A stretch of 64,000 nucleotides of DNA from Daphnia carinata (taxonomy: Eukaryota > Arthropoda > Branchiopoda > Diplostraca > Daphniidae). The notes under the pieces were generated by a model that saw only the letters and a program-made list of their open reading frames with translations, was not told the origin of the DNA and ran no database searches. The position numbers and the translations under genes are program-made. Within the stretch, counting starts at the first letter, position 1, and every line of letters begins with the position of its first letter. The stretch spans positions 9,214,679 to 9,278,678 of the forward strand of contig NC_081337.1 of the NCBI RefSeq assembly GCF_022539665.2, read 5' to 3'. This document shows positions 45,875 through 58,857 of this stretch, one piece after another.

Positions 45875-46887
45875 TCATATGTTCATTCGTGTTTTCATGA
45901 CCTATTGCTCTTATGTTTTGTTTATTGAATATATTATTTCCTAGTGTATCAACATTGAAAACATCAATGATTCTGTGCTTCTTCATAACTCTTTTGTTAG
46001 AATAAATTGACATTTATTTATCTGTGAACTTGAATCTTTAAAATTACTCGGTCATCAGTTCATTGTCCTTTGCTTTGTTATGTCGATGGCATGATCATAA
46101 ACTTTTTCTTTTCTTTTACACAGTATGTTGAAAATCTTAATTGTTTTATTTTTAAAAAATTTCTAAATTTTATTAATTGTTAACTCATATTGTCAATGCC
46201 ATATCACATTAGACATTTATCAATGACTAGTTCTAACGAAATTTTTAACTTTTAAACAATTAAGTGCTGGTATCATTAGTACATCCAAACAATTTATTAA
46301 CCCTGCATAGCTGTTTCCAAAATAATAGTCATCGATCTTACTAAGTGTTTTCTTCGTTTGGTTTTCTACTAATCTAAGTCACCAAACCACGTATTTGACA
46401 TGCTATGCACTTGTGCAAAATAATTCGTCGAAATATTTGAATTACCGCCATCTTTGCCACACTTATTTTAAATGATTGGAAAAAAACAGTTTTTTTATTT
46501 CATGGAATCGATGCAATGGAACTTATAAATATAAAAATAAGCAATTATCATTATTAAAATAATTTCCTATTAGGTTTTGTGCTCTTTTTATATTATTTGC
46601 TGTTTTTTTTGTTCCATAATTTTGAACTACTGAAAAAAATCATAGAATGGTCAACATTGGATCGAAGTGCCAGTGTCTTTTTAGCGCGCAACGTGACATG
46701 ACTTTAGACTATTGTACTTTGCTGACTGTTTTTAATGTTTTTTTAACCATTTTTCTAATATATCGCAGATATCAGTTAACTTTCGGCAATTTCTAAAACA
46801 TCGCTTCCAGGATTATTTTAATATCACGATATCAGCCTTCCTGCTTCTGGACTTCAATTGTTTTCGTCATCTTACTTTTGAGTATAA
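45875..46887. other. AT-rich gap between UBAP1 and SKP2
   Basis: No coding region seen. AATAAA at 46001 is a likely UBAP1 poly(A) signal. The rest is strongly AT-rich and presumably includes the SKP2 promoter. Confidence 0.5.
46001..46006 (+). terminator. Poly(A) signal AATAAA of UBAP1
   Basis: Canonical hexamer 127 nt downstream of the UBAP1 stop. Confidence 0.55.
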
Positions 46888-48398
46888 ATGGCCAAGCTAA
46901 ATACTGGTTATAAAAGGTGGAGCCTAGATTGCCATGATGTTTCAACAGAAGTAATGGAAGACCTAGGATTATCTGCAATGGATGATGATTCAAATTCTTG
47001 TAGCAATCCTTCAATTAAAGAAGTGCCAGACCACATCCCAGAGCCTGCTGTAAAAAGGAAAGAATGTTCACCAATAGCCCCTTCATTAGTTAGAATGGAA
47101 TTCTCAGAAGATGACCAGTCTTGTGATAGCTTTCTGCTATCAAAGCGAATGAGAGTGGAAGGACCACCTGGTATTGATGGTTTCTCTCGACTGTCAGATG
47201 AAGTCATACTTAGTGTTTTCAAATGGCTCCCAAAATCTACAATGGCCAAGTGTGCTCAGGTTTCAAAACGGTGGAAGAGACTGTCCTATGATGAGGTTTT
47301 GTGGAGAAGGTTGGATCTGAGTGGTACCTGCCTAAAACCAACCATACTGGGTAATGTACTGTTAAGAGGGACCCAAGTTTTAAGACTTGCTAAAACTGAG
47401 GTAAATTAAAAAAAGGAAAGCCATAACATTCTTATTACCTTGCATCTATATTTAGATTTGTGATCCAATATATCCTGCCAGTTGTCCCCCACCTCAAGAA
47501 TGCCCAAGTTACCAAAATCTCCAGTTTTTGGATTTGAGTATGTCATCTATTTCAACACAAGGTACTATTGAACAAGTATTTTTTTTTTTTTGTATCACTG
47601 ATGCAAATAACAATATTCCATGCAGGCCTCTTTGAATTATTTGAGTCCTGTAAAAATCTGAAAAAACTTAGTTTGGAACATTGTATTGTTGATGAAAAAG
47701 CATGTAAGGCATTGAGTCAAAATGAGCAGCTGGAAGTGCTAAACATGTCTATGTGCTATGGCGTCGGAGTTGCGGAATTAAAATACATTATGGAGGGGTG
47801 CAAGAAGCTCGATAGTTGGAATTTGGCTTGGACAGACTTGAGCCCTGAAGCACTACAGTTGCTCTGCTCATCAGCACCAAAAACGTTGGAGCGCATCAAC
47901 ATAAGCGGATGTCGCGTGACGCTCAAAGATGAAAGTAATTCTATGCAACATAAGTTTAGCTATAAGATATTAATGCTGAATTTTATTTTAGACGTACTTT
48001 CCCTTTGTCAACGATGTCCAAATCTAGTCGAGTTGGATATCAGTGATGCAACGTCTGTAACATCGACTTGTGTGAATTATATTCACGAAAATTTGACACG
48101 ACTTGAATATTTGGCAATGGCACGATGCTACAATGTGCCGCTCTCCGTATATCTGTAAGTATATTTGCTTATAAATATTAAGATGCAAGAGTTACGTATG
48201 ATTTTTGGCTGTAGAGTGTTCCAAAGAAGTGGCCTCTTGTATCTTGATATTTTTGGTCTATTGACGGAAACGATGCTTACCACACTTCGGACTAAACTAC
48301 CGCACATTGAAATCAACAAGTTTTACTTTTCCAGTGTAGCAAGACCAACGGTCGGAATTCGACGTACCTCGATTTGGGGAATGAAAGTCAGGGAATAA
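46888..48398 (+). CDS. SKP2: SKP2, F-box/LRR subunit of SCF ubiquitin ligase
   Basis: Five exons, 46888-47400, 47456-47561, 47626-47934, 47992-48154 and 48215-48398, give 424 aa, the same length as human SKP2. An F-box spans about residues 98-146 (FSRLSDEVILSVFKWLPKS, KRWKRLSYDEVLWRRLDLSG). Leucine-rich repeats follow (LQFLDLSMSSI, LKKLSLEHC, LEVLNMSMC, LERINISGC, LVELDISDAT, LEYLAMARCY). The C-terminal tail ARPTVGIRRTSIWGMKVRE matches the SKP2-specific ARPTIG...IWGIK tail, which separates it from other FBXL proteins. SKP2 targets CDK inhibitors such as p27 for degradation at G1/S. The acidic N-terminal about 90 residues are less conserved. The gene converges on MTRF1L, with stops 111 bp apart. 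Confidence 0.93.
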
Positions 48399-48509
48399 AA
48401 TCAAAGTCATGTTTGTTATATACATTAGGAATACATTTCGATGTATTCATAGCTAACATGTAGAAAAAATTATCGACGACAAAGACACTTCAGTATCATT
48501 CAAGACATT

Positions 48510-50067
48510 TTAAAGTTTTATTTGTTCTAAAAATTCGGCTACTCTTTCCTTGTGTGACTCTTCTTGGAGTTTGCCGAGAAGAATCTCAAATGTTCGTGCG
48601 CCACGTAAGAATTCCCCCAAGTTATGACTAGTAAAATTAATACGATGGTCTGTAACCCGGTCTTGAGGAAAGTTGTAGGTTCGTATTTTTTCGGAACGAC
48701 TGCTAGAGCCTACTTGTAGTTTACGGCTCGATCGGGTTGATGCGAGTTGCTGATCAATTTTCATTTGGAACAGACGTGCCCTGATTTTGTCGATTGCCAC
48801 CTTACGGTTCTGCATTTGCGACCTTTGAGTCTGACATTCCGACTGATGAAAAACGAAACTAAGAAAATTGGAATACGTGTTTTTAAATAATATCGTTTTA
48901 CTACCACTAAACCTGATGGTAGATGTGTGATACGGACTGCAGATTCTGTAGTATTCACGTGTTGGCCACCTGCACCGCTCGCTCTTTTCGTCTCAATTTT
49001 AAGGTCCTTAAAGAAATAACTGACTTCCAAAATATGTTCTGCAAATTTAATTATGGTCGGATTACTTTATGTTCAATGGTTACTGTAACTTCAGAAGGGC
49101 GAGGAAGGATTGCAACAGTAACGGTGCTGGTGTGAACTCGCCCAGCCTTTTCAGTTTTCGGAACGCGTTGCACCCGATGAACTCCACTTTCAAATTGCAA
49201 ATTTTTATAGGCCTCTGAAATGATGAAAAATAAATTTGTGAAGGTAGGAAATCCAGTTAAATGGAAAACCATACCTGGATGATTGATGGTAAGTGCAGCA
49301 TGTCTCACACCCTCTAAATCACTTCTTTCAACATCTGTTAGCTCAAAATCCCATCCTTCATTATCACAATAATTGCTATACATTTCCAACATTTCGCTGC
49401 AAAATAACATGGATTCTTGTCCACCCACACCAGCAGAGAATTCCATAATTATTCCTTCAGTTTGACTATCTTCTTCTTGTAATATTAGTTCTAATGCCTG
49501 CAATTGATTGATAGAGTTAAAGCATATACACACCCTGAAATGCTGAATAATCATAAATGTGCACTTCATTTTGAATTTGAGTGAGGGTTTTCTCCAACTG
49601 CTCATATTCTTCGTGTGCCATTTTGGCAAGATCTCCAATTTTATCATCTAGTGCATATTCATTAACATATTTCTTTTGTTGTTACTATGTTATGAAAACT
49701 TACCTTCAAAGCTCAAAGCTTTTAACTCATGCAGATAATCTTCAGTCTGTAATAATTTTTCACACAATCTGCTCAGTGCTTGGATGTGATGTATCTTTAT
49801 TTCACCTATCCTGTAACTGCTTGTTGTGCCTTGAAAGCCCGTATCGTCGAAGTTTTGCTTGAAATGAAGAAGGAAAGTTCGAAGTCTTGGGTCAAATTTA
49901 TTTGTTAGTGATAACCCTTGAACGAGATTTTTTATATTGCTGCACAAAGAGCTTTGATATAAACTACGGAAGAACGTTGAAGTACGGAAACAATTTCTCA
50001 CATGGTTAGGCCATTGCACAACATTTGGCACTAGCAAAATATTTCTTGAAACAACACAAGACACCAT
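48510..50067 (-). CDS. MTRF1L: Mitochondrial peptide chain release factor 1-like
   Basis: Six exons, 50067-49704, 49647-49565, 49497-49275, 49214-49066, 49006-48905 and 48842-48510, give 417 aa. The first about 60 residues are basic and look like a mitochondrial presequence. The codon-recognition domain contains [18 protein letters not shown] and [20 protein letters not shown]. The catalytic GGQ loop is at residues 286-288 ([18 protein letters not shown]), followed by [20 protein letters not shown]. The protein should release finished peptides from mitochondrial ribosomes at UAA/UAG. I prefer MTRF1L to MTRF1 because the loop sequences are standard in length, but this is not certain without an alignment. 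Confidence 0.92.
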
Positions 50068-51036
50068 TTTTTAAAATTGTACACTGTATTAAACTCAGGT
50101 AAACGATGATGTTTTACTTCGACGATTTCTTTCAATTCAATCAAATAAATGAAAATCTCAACAATCTTTAGCTGCAGACGACAGCGATCTTTAATTCTCA
50201 TTGGTTAATACTGCACTTTAGCCATCGTGAACGTTTGAAGGTCGATACTAAGGAGTTGTTATTTTCATTCATTAGAGGTAAATACTAGCCTGCCTTCCTA
50301 ATAATAATACTGCTAGCCGTACTAGTACTGTACGTGTAAGATATGGCGCTATGGCATATAGGTGGCGGCTGCCATGCTGATTTTCACGGGTTTGAATCCT
50401 TGTTTTTATTAAATTATTCAAACATTTTTTGTTTGTTAAAAAGATATTTAGTCAAGATTATTTAGCAATGCACCCGCTATCCCTGCCTGTCAGCTCACGT
50501 GCTGTCGCCTACCTGTTATAATTAATGTTCGGACCGAAAAGTTGCTTATGGTATCCACGTTTCCATCTACGTTCTAGTGTCCCAAAAGACTCATCCCGCA
50601 GATTCCCTATAGCCAGCGGCGGTTTGAACCCTTTTCAGGTAGTCCCCCCGCCAGCCAATCATAGCAAATTCGCAATAGGGCGGACGCCAAAACTCCTCCC
50701 CATTTTTCCTCGTTTTGTTTGTAGAGTAGAGAAGAAGATATGCAAGATGTAACATAAGTTACGTAACTTGCAGTATGTAAATGTAGTTTTCGATACATTA
50801 TATTTATATATATCAAATAAATGATATATGAGGGTGTGTTGGTGACTATACTGGATGCTTAGTTGCTGACACAACATGCTGTCCCCAATAAACAGCATTT
50901 ATCTCAAAGATCACTGCTATTAGGACATACTAAAATAATGCTTTTGCTCCATAAGTCACAAGCATATCCATAATTTGTGGAAAGCACGGTGTAATGCATT
51001 TAATGTGTTCTTGTGTCTTGTAGTGAAAAATAAAAT
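50068..51036. other. Divergent gap between MTRF1L and MMACHC
   Basis: About 1 kb with no supported coding region. Presumably it holds both promoters. Open frames at 50525-50752 (plus) and 50607-50898 (minus) overlap one another and show no domain. Confidence 0.4.
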
Positions 51037-52018
51037 ATGGATACCTTAAGTGAACTGAGAGCCAAGCTGGCAGGTCTCTTACATGAATCAGGACTAGAAT
51101 GTCATCCCTTTAAGGTTAGTTTCATGCATGGTTAATATTTAATCTCTGTAAGATATGTTTACAATCACATTTTTGCATCCATCAGGTTGGTTGGTATAAT
51201 GCTAATGTAAAACCTGGGTTTCAATTGGAACATCCTGATGACACACTTGCTTTTATAATAATTAGTAGCCCATCATTTTTTGAAAAATGTTTCATACCAT
51301 ATGTACGCAATAGCATTGGAAACAGTATCAATCAAGATTATCTAGATCAAGCCTTACGGTCATGCCTTACAAGAGCTATTCAAGTATTTTTGTTTCAAAA
51401 TCATGAAAGCATTTTGTTGTCACACTGAATTTGCAGTCATTTCCAGATCAGAAGACCAGTGTACTATATGATTATGAGATGAGACAAGGAACAAGAAGAC
51501 CAAAAGTCCTTGTTCAAACAGCTGGACATGTTTCTGGTGCAGTTTACTTTTATCAGAAGACAGATATTTTGGATCCACCTTGGCCGGTAGATAAAGTAAA
51601 TTTTATTACAAATTCTGTTTAATCCGTACACGATTAATACGCTTAATTGCCTTAGGCAATTTATGGAGTATGTCTACATCCTAAATATATTGGATGGTTT
51701 GCCTTAAGAGCAGTTATCATATTTCAGAATGTCTTGGTTCCAAATTTAGACTTTAAACCACCAAAGGATATTCTTGAGGTAAATTATTATCTTTTGTATA
51801 TTTAAATGTTACATTGTTATGCATTGGTTTGCTCTGGTTGAATCTAGGAAGAGGGAAAAAAAATCGATCTTTTGAATCGATACAACAATAACTGGCAAGA
51901 TTGGAGCTTTCGGGATGTCGTGAAACCGGCAGAACGATATTCTGAACTACAACAGAAGTACTTTAGCACACGACCTTCTGAGAGAAGTGATTTAATAGAA
52001 TTCATTAGAACCAATTGA
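51037..52018 (+). CDS. MMACHC: MMACHC (CblC), cobalamin decyanase/dealkylase
   Basis: Five exons, 51037-51114, 51186-51383, 51437-51595, 51656-51778 and 51848-52018, all phase 0, give 242 aa. The fold-defining pieces are GLECHPFKVGWYNANV, PDDTLAFIIISSPSFFEK, RRPKVLVQTAGHVSGAVYFY, GVCLHPKYIGWFALRAVI, and NNWQDWSFRDVVKPAERYSE with YFSTRP. His123 and Arg163 correspond to the human residues needed for cobalamin handling. The protein strips the upper ligand from incoming vitamin B12 in the cytosol, feeding methionine synthase and methylmalonyl-CoA mutase. It lacks the proline-rich C-terminal extension of the human 282-aa protein, as in other invertebrates. Confidence 0.95.
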
Positions 52019-52387
52019 AAGTCGCGCGTAGCAAAAAATGACTTAATGCTTGGCCAACGTTGTTTTTTTTCTTGTATAAATTCATGGCATATAGAGAATG
52101 CGCAAGAAGGCTTTATATGACATGAAAATATGCCAAATTGTATTTACATTTAACAGGAAAAAAAAATCTATGAACATGGTAGTATTGGTATCAGTAAACG
52201 TTGCTCCATTGATAATTTTCGGGAGCCACTTGGGTGATGCAGGCACTGAGCGCTATTCCATGAACAATGTAATGATATATTGTTTTGTTACAAGTGTTCG
52301 ATCCACTTACAGTTTATCGTGGATTCAAACCTTAGCTTGTTCGTTTCTTGTGATATTGAACACTGATCTGATTCAATAAAACGAAGA
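52019..52387. other. Convergent 3' gap, MMACHC / TBC1D22
   Basis: 369 bp holding both 3' UTRs. A 93-codon plus-strand open frame here has no domain features. Confidence 0.5.
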
Positions 52388-54624
52388 TCAAGGCTTGCTA
52401 GCCGAACTTTGAAGATGATTTGGCGCATTCGAGAACATGTAGTGAAGTTGATATGCTTCCGCTACAATTTCTCCAATTTCTTCGTCAGACCAGGATTGTG
52501 TCGGCAAATTTTGTAACATCATCATTAGTCCCTGTCATTATGCGATAACAATCAGTCAGTTCGAGTACTTACTTACAGTACGGTACTTACCTGAAAATCT
52601 GTTTGTCGGAGAAGCGGGTTCCTCCATTTTAATAAAAAAGCTGCACATGTGTACAAATGGAAATTGGCGAAGCCATGAGGCTGAGCCAAACATGTGTCCC
52701 AAAGACGGACAGTGCACAGCAATGGTAATTCGCGCATCAATAAATTGTTCATCCAACGAAACGAAAATTGCAAATAGTCAACTTCATGGCGCACAAGATG
52801 CTGATGCAACTCAACTGAAAAAAAAATTAATTAATTTTAACACTACATTGATTTGAAATAACAAGATCCAAGTACCGTCAACCCGCTCAATCAGTTCTTT
52901 TAATTGCCGAACTTTATTCTGAATTCCAGGCTGTGCAAAAGTATAATTGTCTTGAATACCATCCAACAATTTCGACAAACACCAAAATGAATCGGCTTCA
53001 ATGCTATTGCGGTCTTCGTCCGATAATTTGCTGACGTCATGCGTATCCAAATCACTATCTGGAATGAAGGGAAAACGACAACCAAATCTATCAAACTTCC
53101 TGCGTTATTTGAATTTTCACATACCTGATGGTATTACTTCTTGAAGAAAGACAACAAAAAATGGAGTAACCAGGTCGTTGATCCCCTGAACGTAGCCAGA
53201 AGCCGGATGGCGCATTGCCCAAATATACAAAATGCGCTCGAACATCTCCTAATAAAACAAAAATGTATGTATATATTCTTGTTATGTTTTTCCTTTTAAA
53301 GAGAAAAAAAAAATTACAATAATAGTAAATACCTGTACAATGCTTTGTTGGAAGAGGGCAATTAACGGGCTCATTCTCGGAATGTCTATATGAATCTGCC
53401 GAAAGGTGTCCTGATGTGTTTCCTCATGACGGGTCTCGTAATATTGCTCGACGAGATTCCAGTATTCCTCGCGTTTCCGTTTGAGCGTTGATGCACGCTT
53501 GTCGAGGTTAATAGGAATGTATCCCTAAAGAAGATACCACATTACCTTTTCGTTCGATTGGTTAACATTGTTTCTATTCCTAACCGATAACAGGCGCCAA
53601 GTTATGGCTCTTACAGGCGGTGGGATGCCATGCCAACTGCATTCTTCGAGTTCCTTCATTGTACTATTGGCACTATTTAGCACGATATTGAATTTTTCCA
53701 TTTTTCCACTTTGGAGATCTTTAAATGAATATGGTAAGGGAATAATATCGATGTTTAAAATTTCAGTCTATGATAAAAAAGTTAAACACCATCCAACCTT
53801 CATTCAACTTTCTAGATTGGGCAGACTCTAAAAAAGGATGAGGATGACCAGGAAATGATCTGTTTGCATTCTTGGAAACTGAAGGGACTTGATGGTTGCC
53901 TGTAACTTGATCAGCACTTTGAGTCCGGTGCCGATTGATTACACTGGCTGCTGTTGATTGGGCCATTTTCTTAGAAATTTTAACATCTTCATTTTAAAAT
54001 GTCATTAATCTGGAGGTTGTCACAAATATTGGTGTTTACAGACCGTACCTGAGATAATACAGAATTCATCATCTCCTAGATCCCAGGCGTCACTCACACT
54101 TTCTTGAAAATCATCGAATGAAGTAGCAGGGGTGTTTCTATTAACACTTCCAGCTATCATCTCCTTACGTGGACTTGAACTAGCTCTAGAAGCAAAGAAC
54201 AAATTTGAAACTTCACTCCAAAAGTAGCCTTCATCCCATGCATAATCAAACTGTGACAAGTCAATTATTTTTTCAGGATAAAGTCTTTCCATTGTAAAAA
54301 AAAAAAAAAACTGAGAAATATGTACTAAAGTAATCAATACCTCAGGTCTCTGAGGCAGTCACTCTAATGACTTATCTTATTTCATCTATTTGTCTGTGGT
54401 GCTTACCAAGATAAGGATAAAAAATGGCATTTCTATCTACAATGTTTCATCTTGGGGAATATTTTTGGTCAATTCTCTCAGTCGCTACCAAGAGGAAGTA
54501 TCGCTATACACGTTTATGGACACGTATACAACGTAGAAAAAAACGGTTTTCTAAATCGCACTTACTTTCCCGGCAATCTCGGTACATTCCTTGAAAAAAT
54601 AGATTTGTTCTTTGCAGCCTCCAT
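52388..54624 (-). CDS. TBC1D22: TBC1D22-type Rab GTPase-activating protein
   Basis: Nine exons, 54624-54566, 54185-54049, 53986-53798, 53718-53585, 53524-53333, 53248-53125, 53058-52876, 52814-52591 and 52531-52388, give 461 aa. The N-terminus has the family's basic PGK segment (NVPRLPGK) and SFDDFQESVSDAWDLGDDE. The TBC domain starts near residue 150. It carries the arginine finger in RQIHIDIPRMSP (Arg223) and the glutamine finger in HPASGYVQGIND (Gln258). The downstream blocks DSFWCLSKLLDGIQDNYTFA and FRWMNNLLMRELPLL are diagnostic of TBC1D22. It should stimulate GTP hydrolysis by a Golgi-associated Rab. The first exon is tiny (59 bp) and was found from the PGK match and the GTAAGT donor. 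Confidence 0.93.
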
Positions 54625-54990
54625 ATTGCAATGGGTATTCCTGAAAATCCATCATAGGAATTGGAATTATTAAGATGTTGAAAACACGATTTTACAAATA
54701 AAATGTAAGCTTACTTGTATTAAAAAAAACAAAAACAAACTGCGTGACGAAGAAAACAGAACGAACAAAATGACAGCTCACAACAATTACCTTTTCACGA
54801 ACTTATAATAGAACTCGCTAGATGTCTCAATTTTTAAATGCTCAGATGGCGCTATTCACTCGAGGAATGGCGGATTTCTTTTTGGTAGTGTGTATGTCGG
54901 TAGTCTAGTTCTTGGCTGAAGAAAAGTGTGCACATTTAGTTCGTATCTTGCATTAATCTATACCCGCGCTGTTGGAACAGTGTATTCAAA
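54625..54990. promoter_or_regulatory. Short divergent promoter region, TBC1D22 / BTB-zinc-finger gene
   Basis: 366 bp separate the two start codons. Both genes must start transcription here; shared regulation is only inferred. Confidence 0.4.
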
Positions 54991-57900
54991 ATGGAGAACA
55001 GAATCAAACGAGTGCGAATTGTGGGGAAAGGACACGCTTCATGTTTTGAACGTCTATTGCTAGAGTGGTATCGGCGAGGGAGTTTCGTCGATGTAATTCT
55101 AACGTGCGTTGGTAGTCCGGAAAATCATTTGGATGATGAAGCCGTGGCGCGCCATATACCCGCAAACCGAAGGTAAGCAATTCATGACCTCCGTCTTATG
55201 TATTACCTGGTATCCAATTATTATTTTTTGATTTAGTGTATTGGCAGCAGCTAGTCCAGTGTTTGCCGCCATGTTTTGTGAAAACCCACTCGTAGAAGAA
55301 GATGTTCGAATCTCCGTGGTTGGCTACTCATACACCTCTCTTCGTTCCATTATTGAATATATTTACACAGGATCGCTCGAATTTTCCGATTGTGATAGGG
55401 TAAAGTGATTCTATTTTACAATGAAAATTTGTTGGTGTAATGTGTTGTTGCAAATTTGAAATATTTAGGAGCAAATCAAAGAAATACTCAGAGATTTCCT
55501 TATCCCGATTCCAAACGCGAAAAAAATCTCGAAAACTCAAGAAGAAGAAACTGTAATGGACGTTGAAACTTGCGAATCCATCACCGAAAGCAGAAGTCAG
55601 ATTACAACAGAAATTGGGGTGGAGAACCGAGGCAACATCACATACGAAACGAACACCGTAGCAAGAAACGAAGAAGAAGAAGAATATGGAATTCAAATAG
55701 TTTCATCCGTCTCTTTGTCATCCATAGAGGATGTCCAAGTGATACCACCAACCAAAACTTACCGTGCGTGTAAGAAGAGGCCATTTGCTCCAAAAGTGTT
55801 TACCCCTGGCATGAAGAATCATGAGCTAGCTTCAGGTTCTTCCCGGATAAACGCTCTGCGACCAAAAAGTAAAGTAAACCGCCACGACTCTGAGGAACCA
55901 TCGTTTGCCTTAGGAAACAAAACAACAACAGTATGCGATTTTCCAAAACTACCAAACGTCTTGGAATCGACAATACAGAAACCATTGAATGCACACGTCA
56001 ACACACGAAATTGCAACCTACCTGTATCAGAACCAGTCATTAACCAAGTTGAGCCAACGAATACTCCTCAACGCAATGTAATTCGTATATTTAATCGAAT
56101 GGTCGAAGCCCCGCCTTCTTCAAAGAAACAAACAACAATAGAGCCCCTTCCTATCCCGTTTTATCAATTCGGGCTATCCAAGAGTTTTGACGAAAAGACG
56201 GTCATCCAACTTGAAAGTGTTTTGGTACCACCGGTGAAAATAGATATTCCAATCATGAAAAACGGTCGGAGTGTTTTCACGGTGAGTGAGGAAATGGCCA
56301 GAGCTTCTTATTACCGCAATGTCATATCTTCTCTGTACGATGTTCCGGGAACGTACACTTTGTATCGAGAAAGGCCAACCCCAAACATAGATACAATACC
56401 ATTCTATGAACCTGCTGAATCCCAAGTTTCCAAAACGCACATCTTTGTTCCATCCTATCTGGAGAAAAAACCCTTGTTCACCTACCAAGACAGGCCTAGT
56501 ACGAGGGTCCAACGTCCGACGCAAACCAGCATTTCTCTATCGGGAATCAGAATCGAGTCGGTCCATCAAGTCAACGGTAAAGTACATATTTGTACGGTGG
56601 GAGAACCGCTTGTGAATCAAGCATCAGAAACTTTGTTTGAGGACTACCCACTTTCTTACCTCAACCCGGATCAAGTAGTTTCTCGCCTTTCATTGGAACA
56701 CAATTATTCATTTGGCGAAACACCGTTGCCTACCGATAGCGAGTGCTCCAATCGGAGTGAATTGGCTAACGATCTAGAAGACTACAAAAGTGCCATACAG
56801 CTGGCAATCAATCAGCAACGTCGCAAAAATAGGTTGAGACATCGTATTCAATCTTATTCAAAAGAAGTTTCCACCCTAAAACGCAAAGCCGTGGAGTTGC
56901 TTAGCATATGTCACATTATGCAAGATGAAGCTCATGAAATGGATCCCGACTACCAGCGACCTAAAAGGAAAACAAGCGAACGGCCAAAAATCGGGCAAAC
57001 CAATGATGCGGGTATCTTCTGATATTTACGAACCGATTCTTGAATTTATAAATTGATGCACGTTTCTTTTGCAGATGAGAAAGTCCCTTGCACAGTTTGC
57101 AATAAACTAATCAAGAAAAGTTGGCTCAAGCAACACATGGTTATTCTGCACACGGAAGAAAGAAACCACTTGTGCGATGAATGTGGCAGAACGTTTGTCA
57201 TTAAAGGTAAAATTTCAAATGCGTGTGTTAATTGTTATGTTTAGTGTTTCGCTAATAGTTTTTCCGTATTTCAGCTCAGTTGCGAGCCCATCAGCTACGT
57301 CAGCACAAGGCTGTACCGGGTAATCACCTGTGTGAACAGTGCGGTAGGTCATTCCGATTCGCTCGTTATTTAAATCGCCACATGTCGTTACATTCGAGCG
57401 AGAAGCCCCACGTTTGCCGGTATTGTGATAAAGCTTTCCGACTGAAACCCGTGCTGATTAAGCACATTCGCACTCACACTGGGGAGAAACCGGTATGTAA
57501 AAATAATAATAGCTTGCCTGACTAATAAGTTGACTTGAAAAAAAAATTTTTTGAATTTGCACAGTACAAATGCACGGTTTGCGGAAGATGCTTCAGACAG
57601 AGGACAACTTATGCGACCCACCTCAAAGTTCACGAGAAGAGACAAGGGGCTGGTGTAACAGAAGGAAATTCCTCTGGGCTGGGGCAACTTCCTCGCCTGA
57701 AATGTGATTTTTGCTCTATGACTTTCAAGCTGGATCTCTTCTTAATGCTTCACCGAGCTAAACATACAGGAGAGACACCTGCATTGCCTTGCCCTACCTG
57801 CAAAGATACCTTTCCGTCTATTAAGGAGCTCACTCTTCATCGCAAGGGCCAGCACCCAGAATCGGTAAGTTTTCGACATGTCAATAATGTTTGGTTAGCA

Positions 57901-58637
57901 AATCCTGAAACTTCTCTTCGTAAAGGTATATGCGTGCCAAATCTGTCCCAAAGTCTTTACAAACAAGGCCAATTTTGATTTCCACGTGCATAAACATTCA
58001 AATCCTGATGCTGTCAAGAAAAAATATCCAAAAGTGGATCCTGTCGATGCGGGTCCTGTTGGCTGTGACTTTTGCGATAAAGTTTTCAGATCGCGTTCCG
58101 CTCGTGACTACCACATTAAGGTTCGTCTACAAATTTAATTATGATCAACTGTTCGATATTCAACAGGTTTTTATAGGGGATTTATTTATTTGTTCTAACA
58201 GGGAATTCATTTAGGTGATAAATCGCTCAAGTGTCAATATTGCGATAAAACCTTTTCACATAAGCCATCGTTGGAGCAGCACATGCGGACGCACACGGGC
58301 GAGAGGCCTTTTAAATGTGATCAGTGCCCAAGTTCATTTAAACAGCAACAGCATCTAACAGCCCATATGGTTGTTCACACGGGTAACTATTTATTTGCCA
58401 TGGTTTATTTCTGTTTGATTATCAATTGTATTGAATGTTTCAGGTGAGCGGCCATTCAGCTGCGACCATTGTGATAAAACGTTTCCTCACAAGACTACCC
58501 TGTATGCTCATTTACGTATACATACGGGCAAAAGGCTGATGTGTACGCATTGCCGGAAAGTTTTGCCTAGCCTAACACAATTGATGCGCCACGAAGAAAA
58601 TTGCTCGCTCAATACCAATGAATCTTCCGTTGAATAA
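54991..58637 (+). CDS. BTB/POZ protein with about 13 C2H2 zinc fingers
   Basis: Nine exons, 54991-55172, 55237-55399, 55469-57011, 57075-57206, 57275-57492, 57565-57864, 57926-58120, 58202-58382 and 58444-58637, give 1035 aa. The BTB domain is at about residues 15-115 ([41 protein letters not shown]). A 1.5-kb exon then encodes a long, mostly disordered linker ending in a basic coiled stretch. The fingers run from [16 protein letters not shown] to [17 protein letters not shown]. Twelve fit C2H2; the last has Cys in place of the final His. TGEKP-type linkers join only some of them. Such proteins are DNA-binding transcription regulators that multimerise through the BTB domain. I cannot name an orthologue. 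Confidence 0.88.
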
Positions 58638-58857
58638 CGGATATTTTCATCATTGCTATACGCCAAAAAGTTAGGTTGAGATTGATTTAGAATATTTAGT
58701 GAAAGAATATATAAACTGATGTTGTACATGAACTAGGTTTGCACCCCGTTGACGGATAGTCCTTTTATCGCGTGTATACATAGACTGAGACAACAGGTAA
58801 CAAATAATTGAGAGGGTAGGGAGATAAGTAACGAGCATTGGCAGTTAATCGACAATC

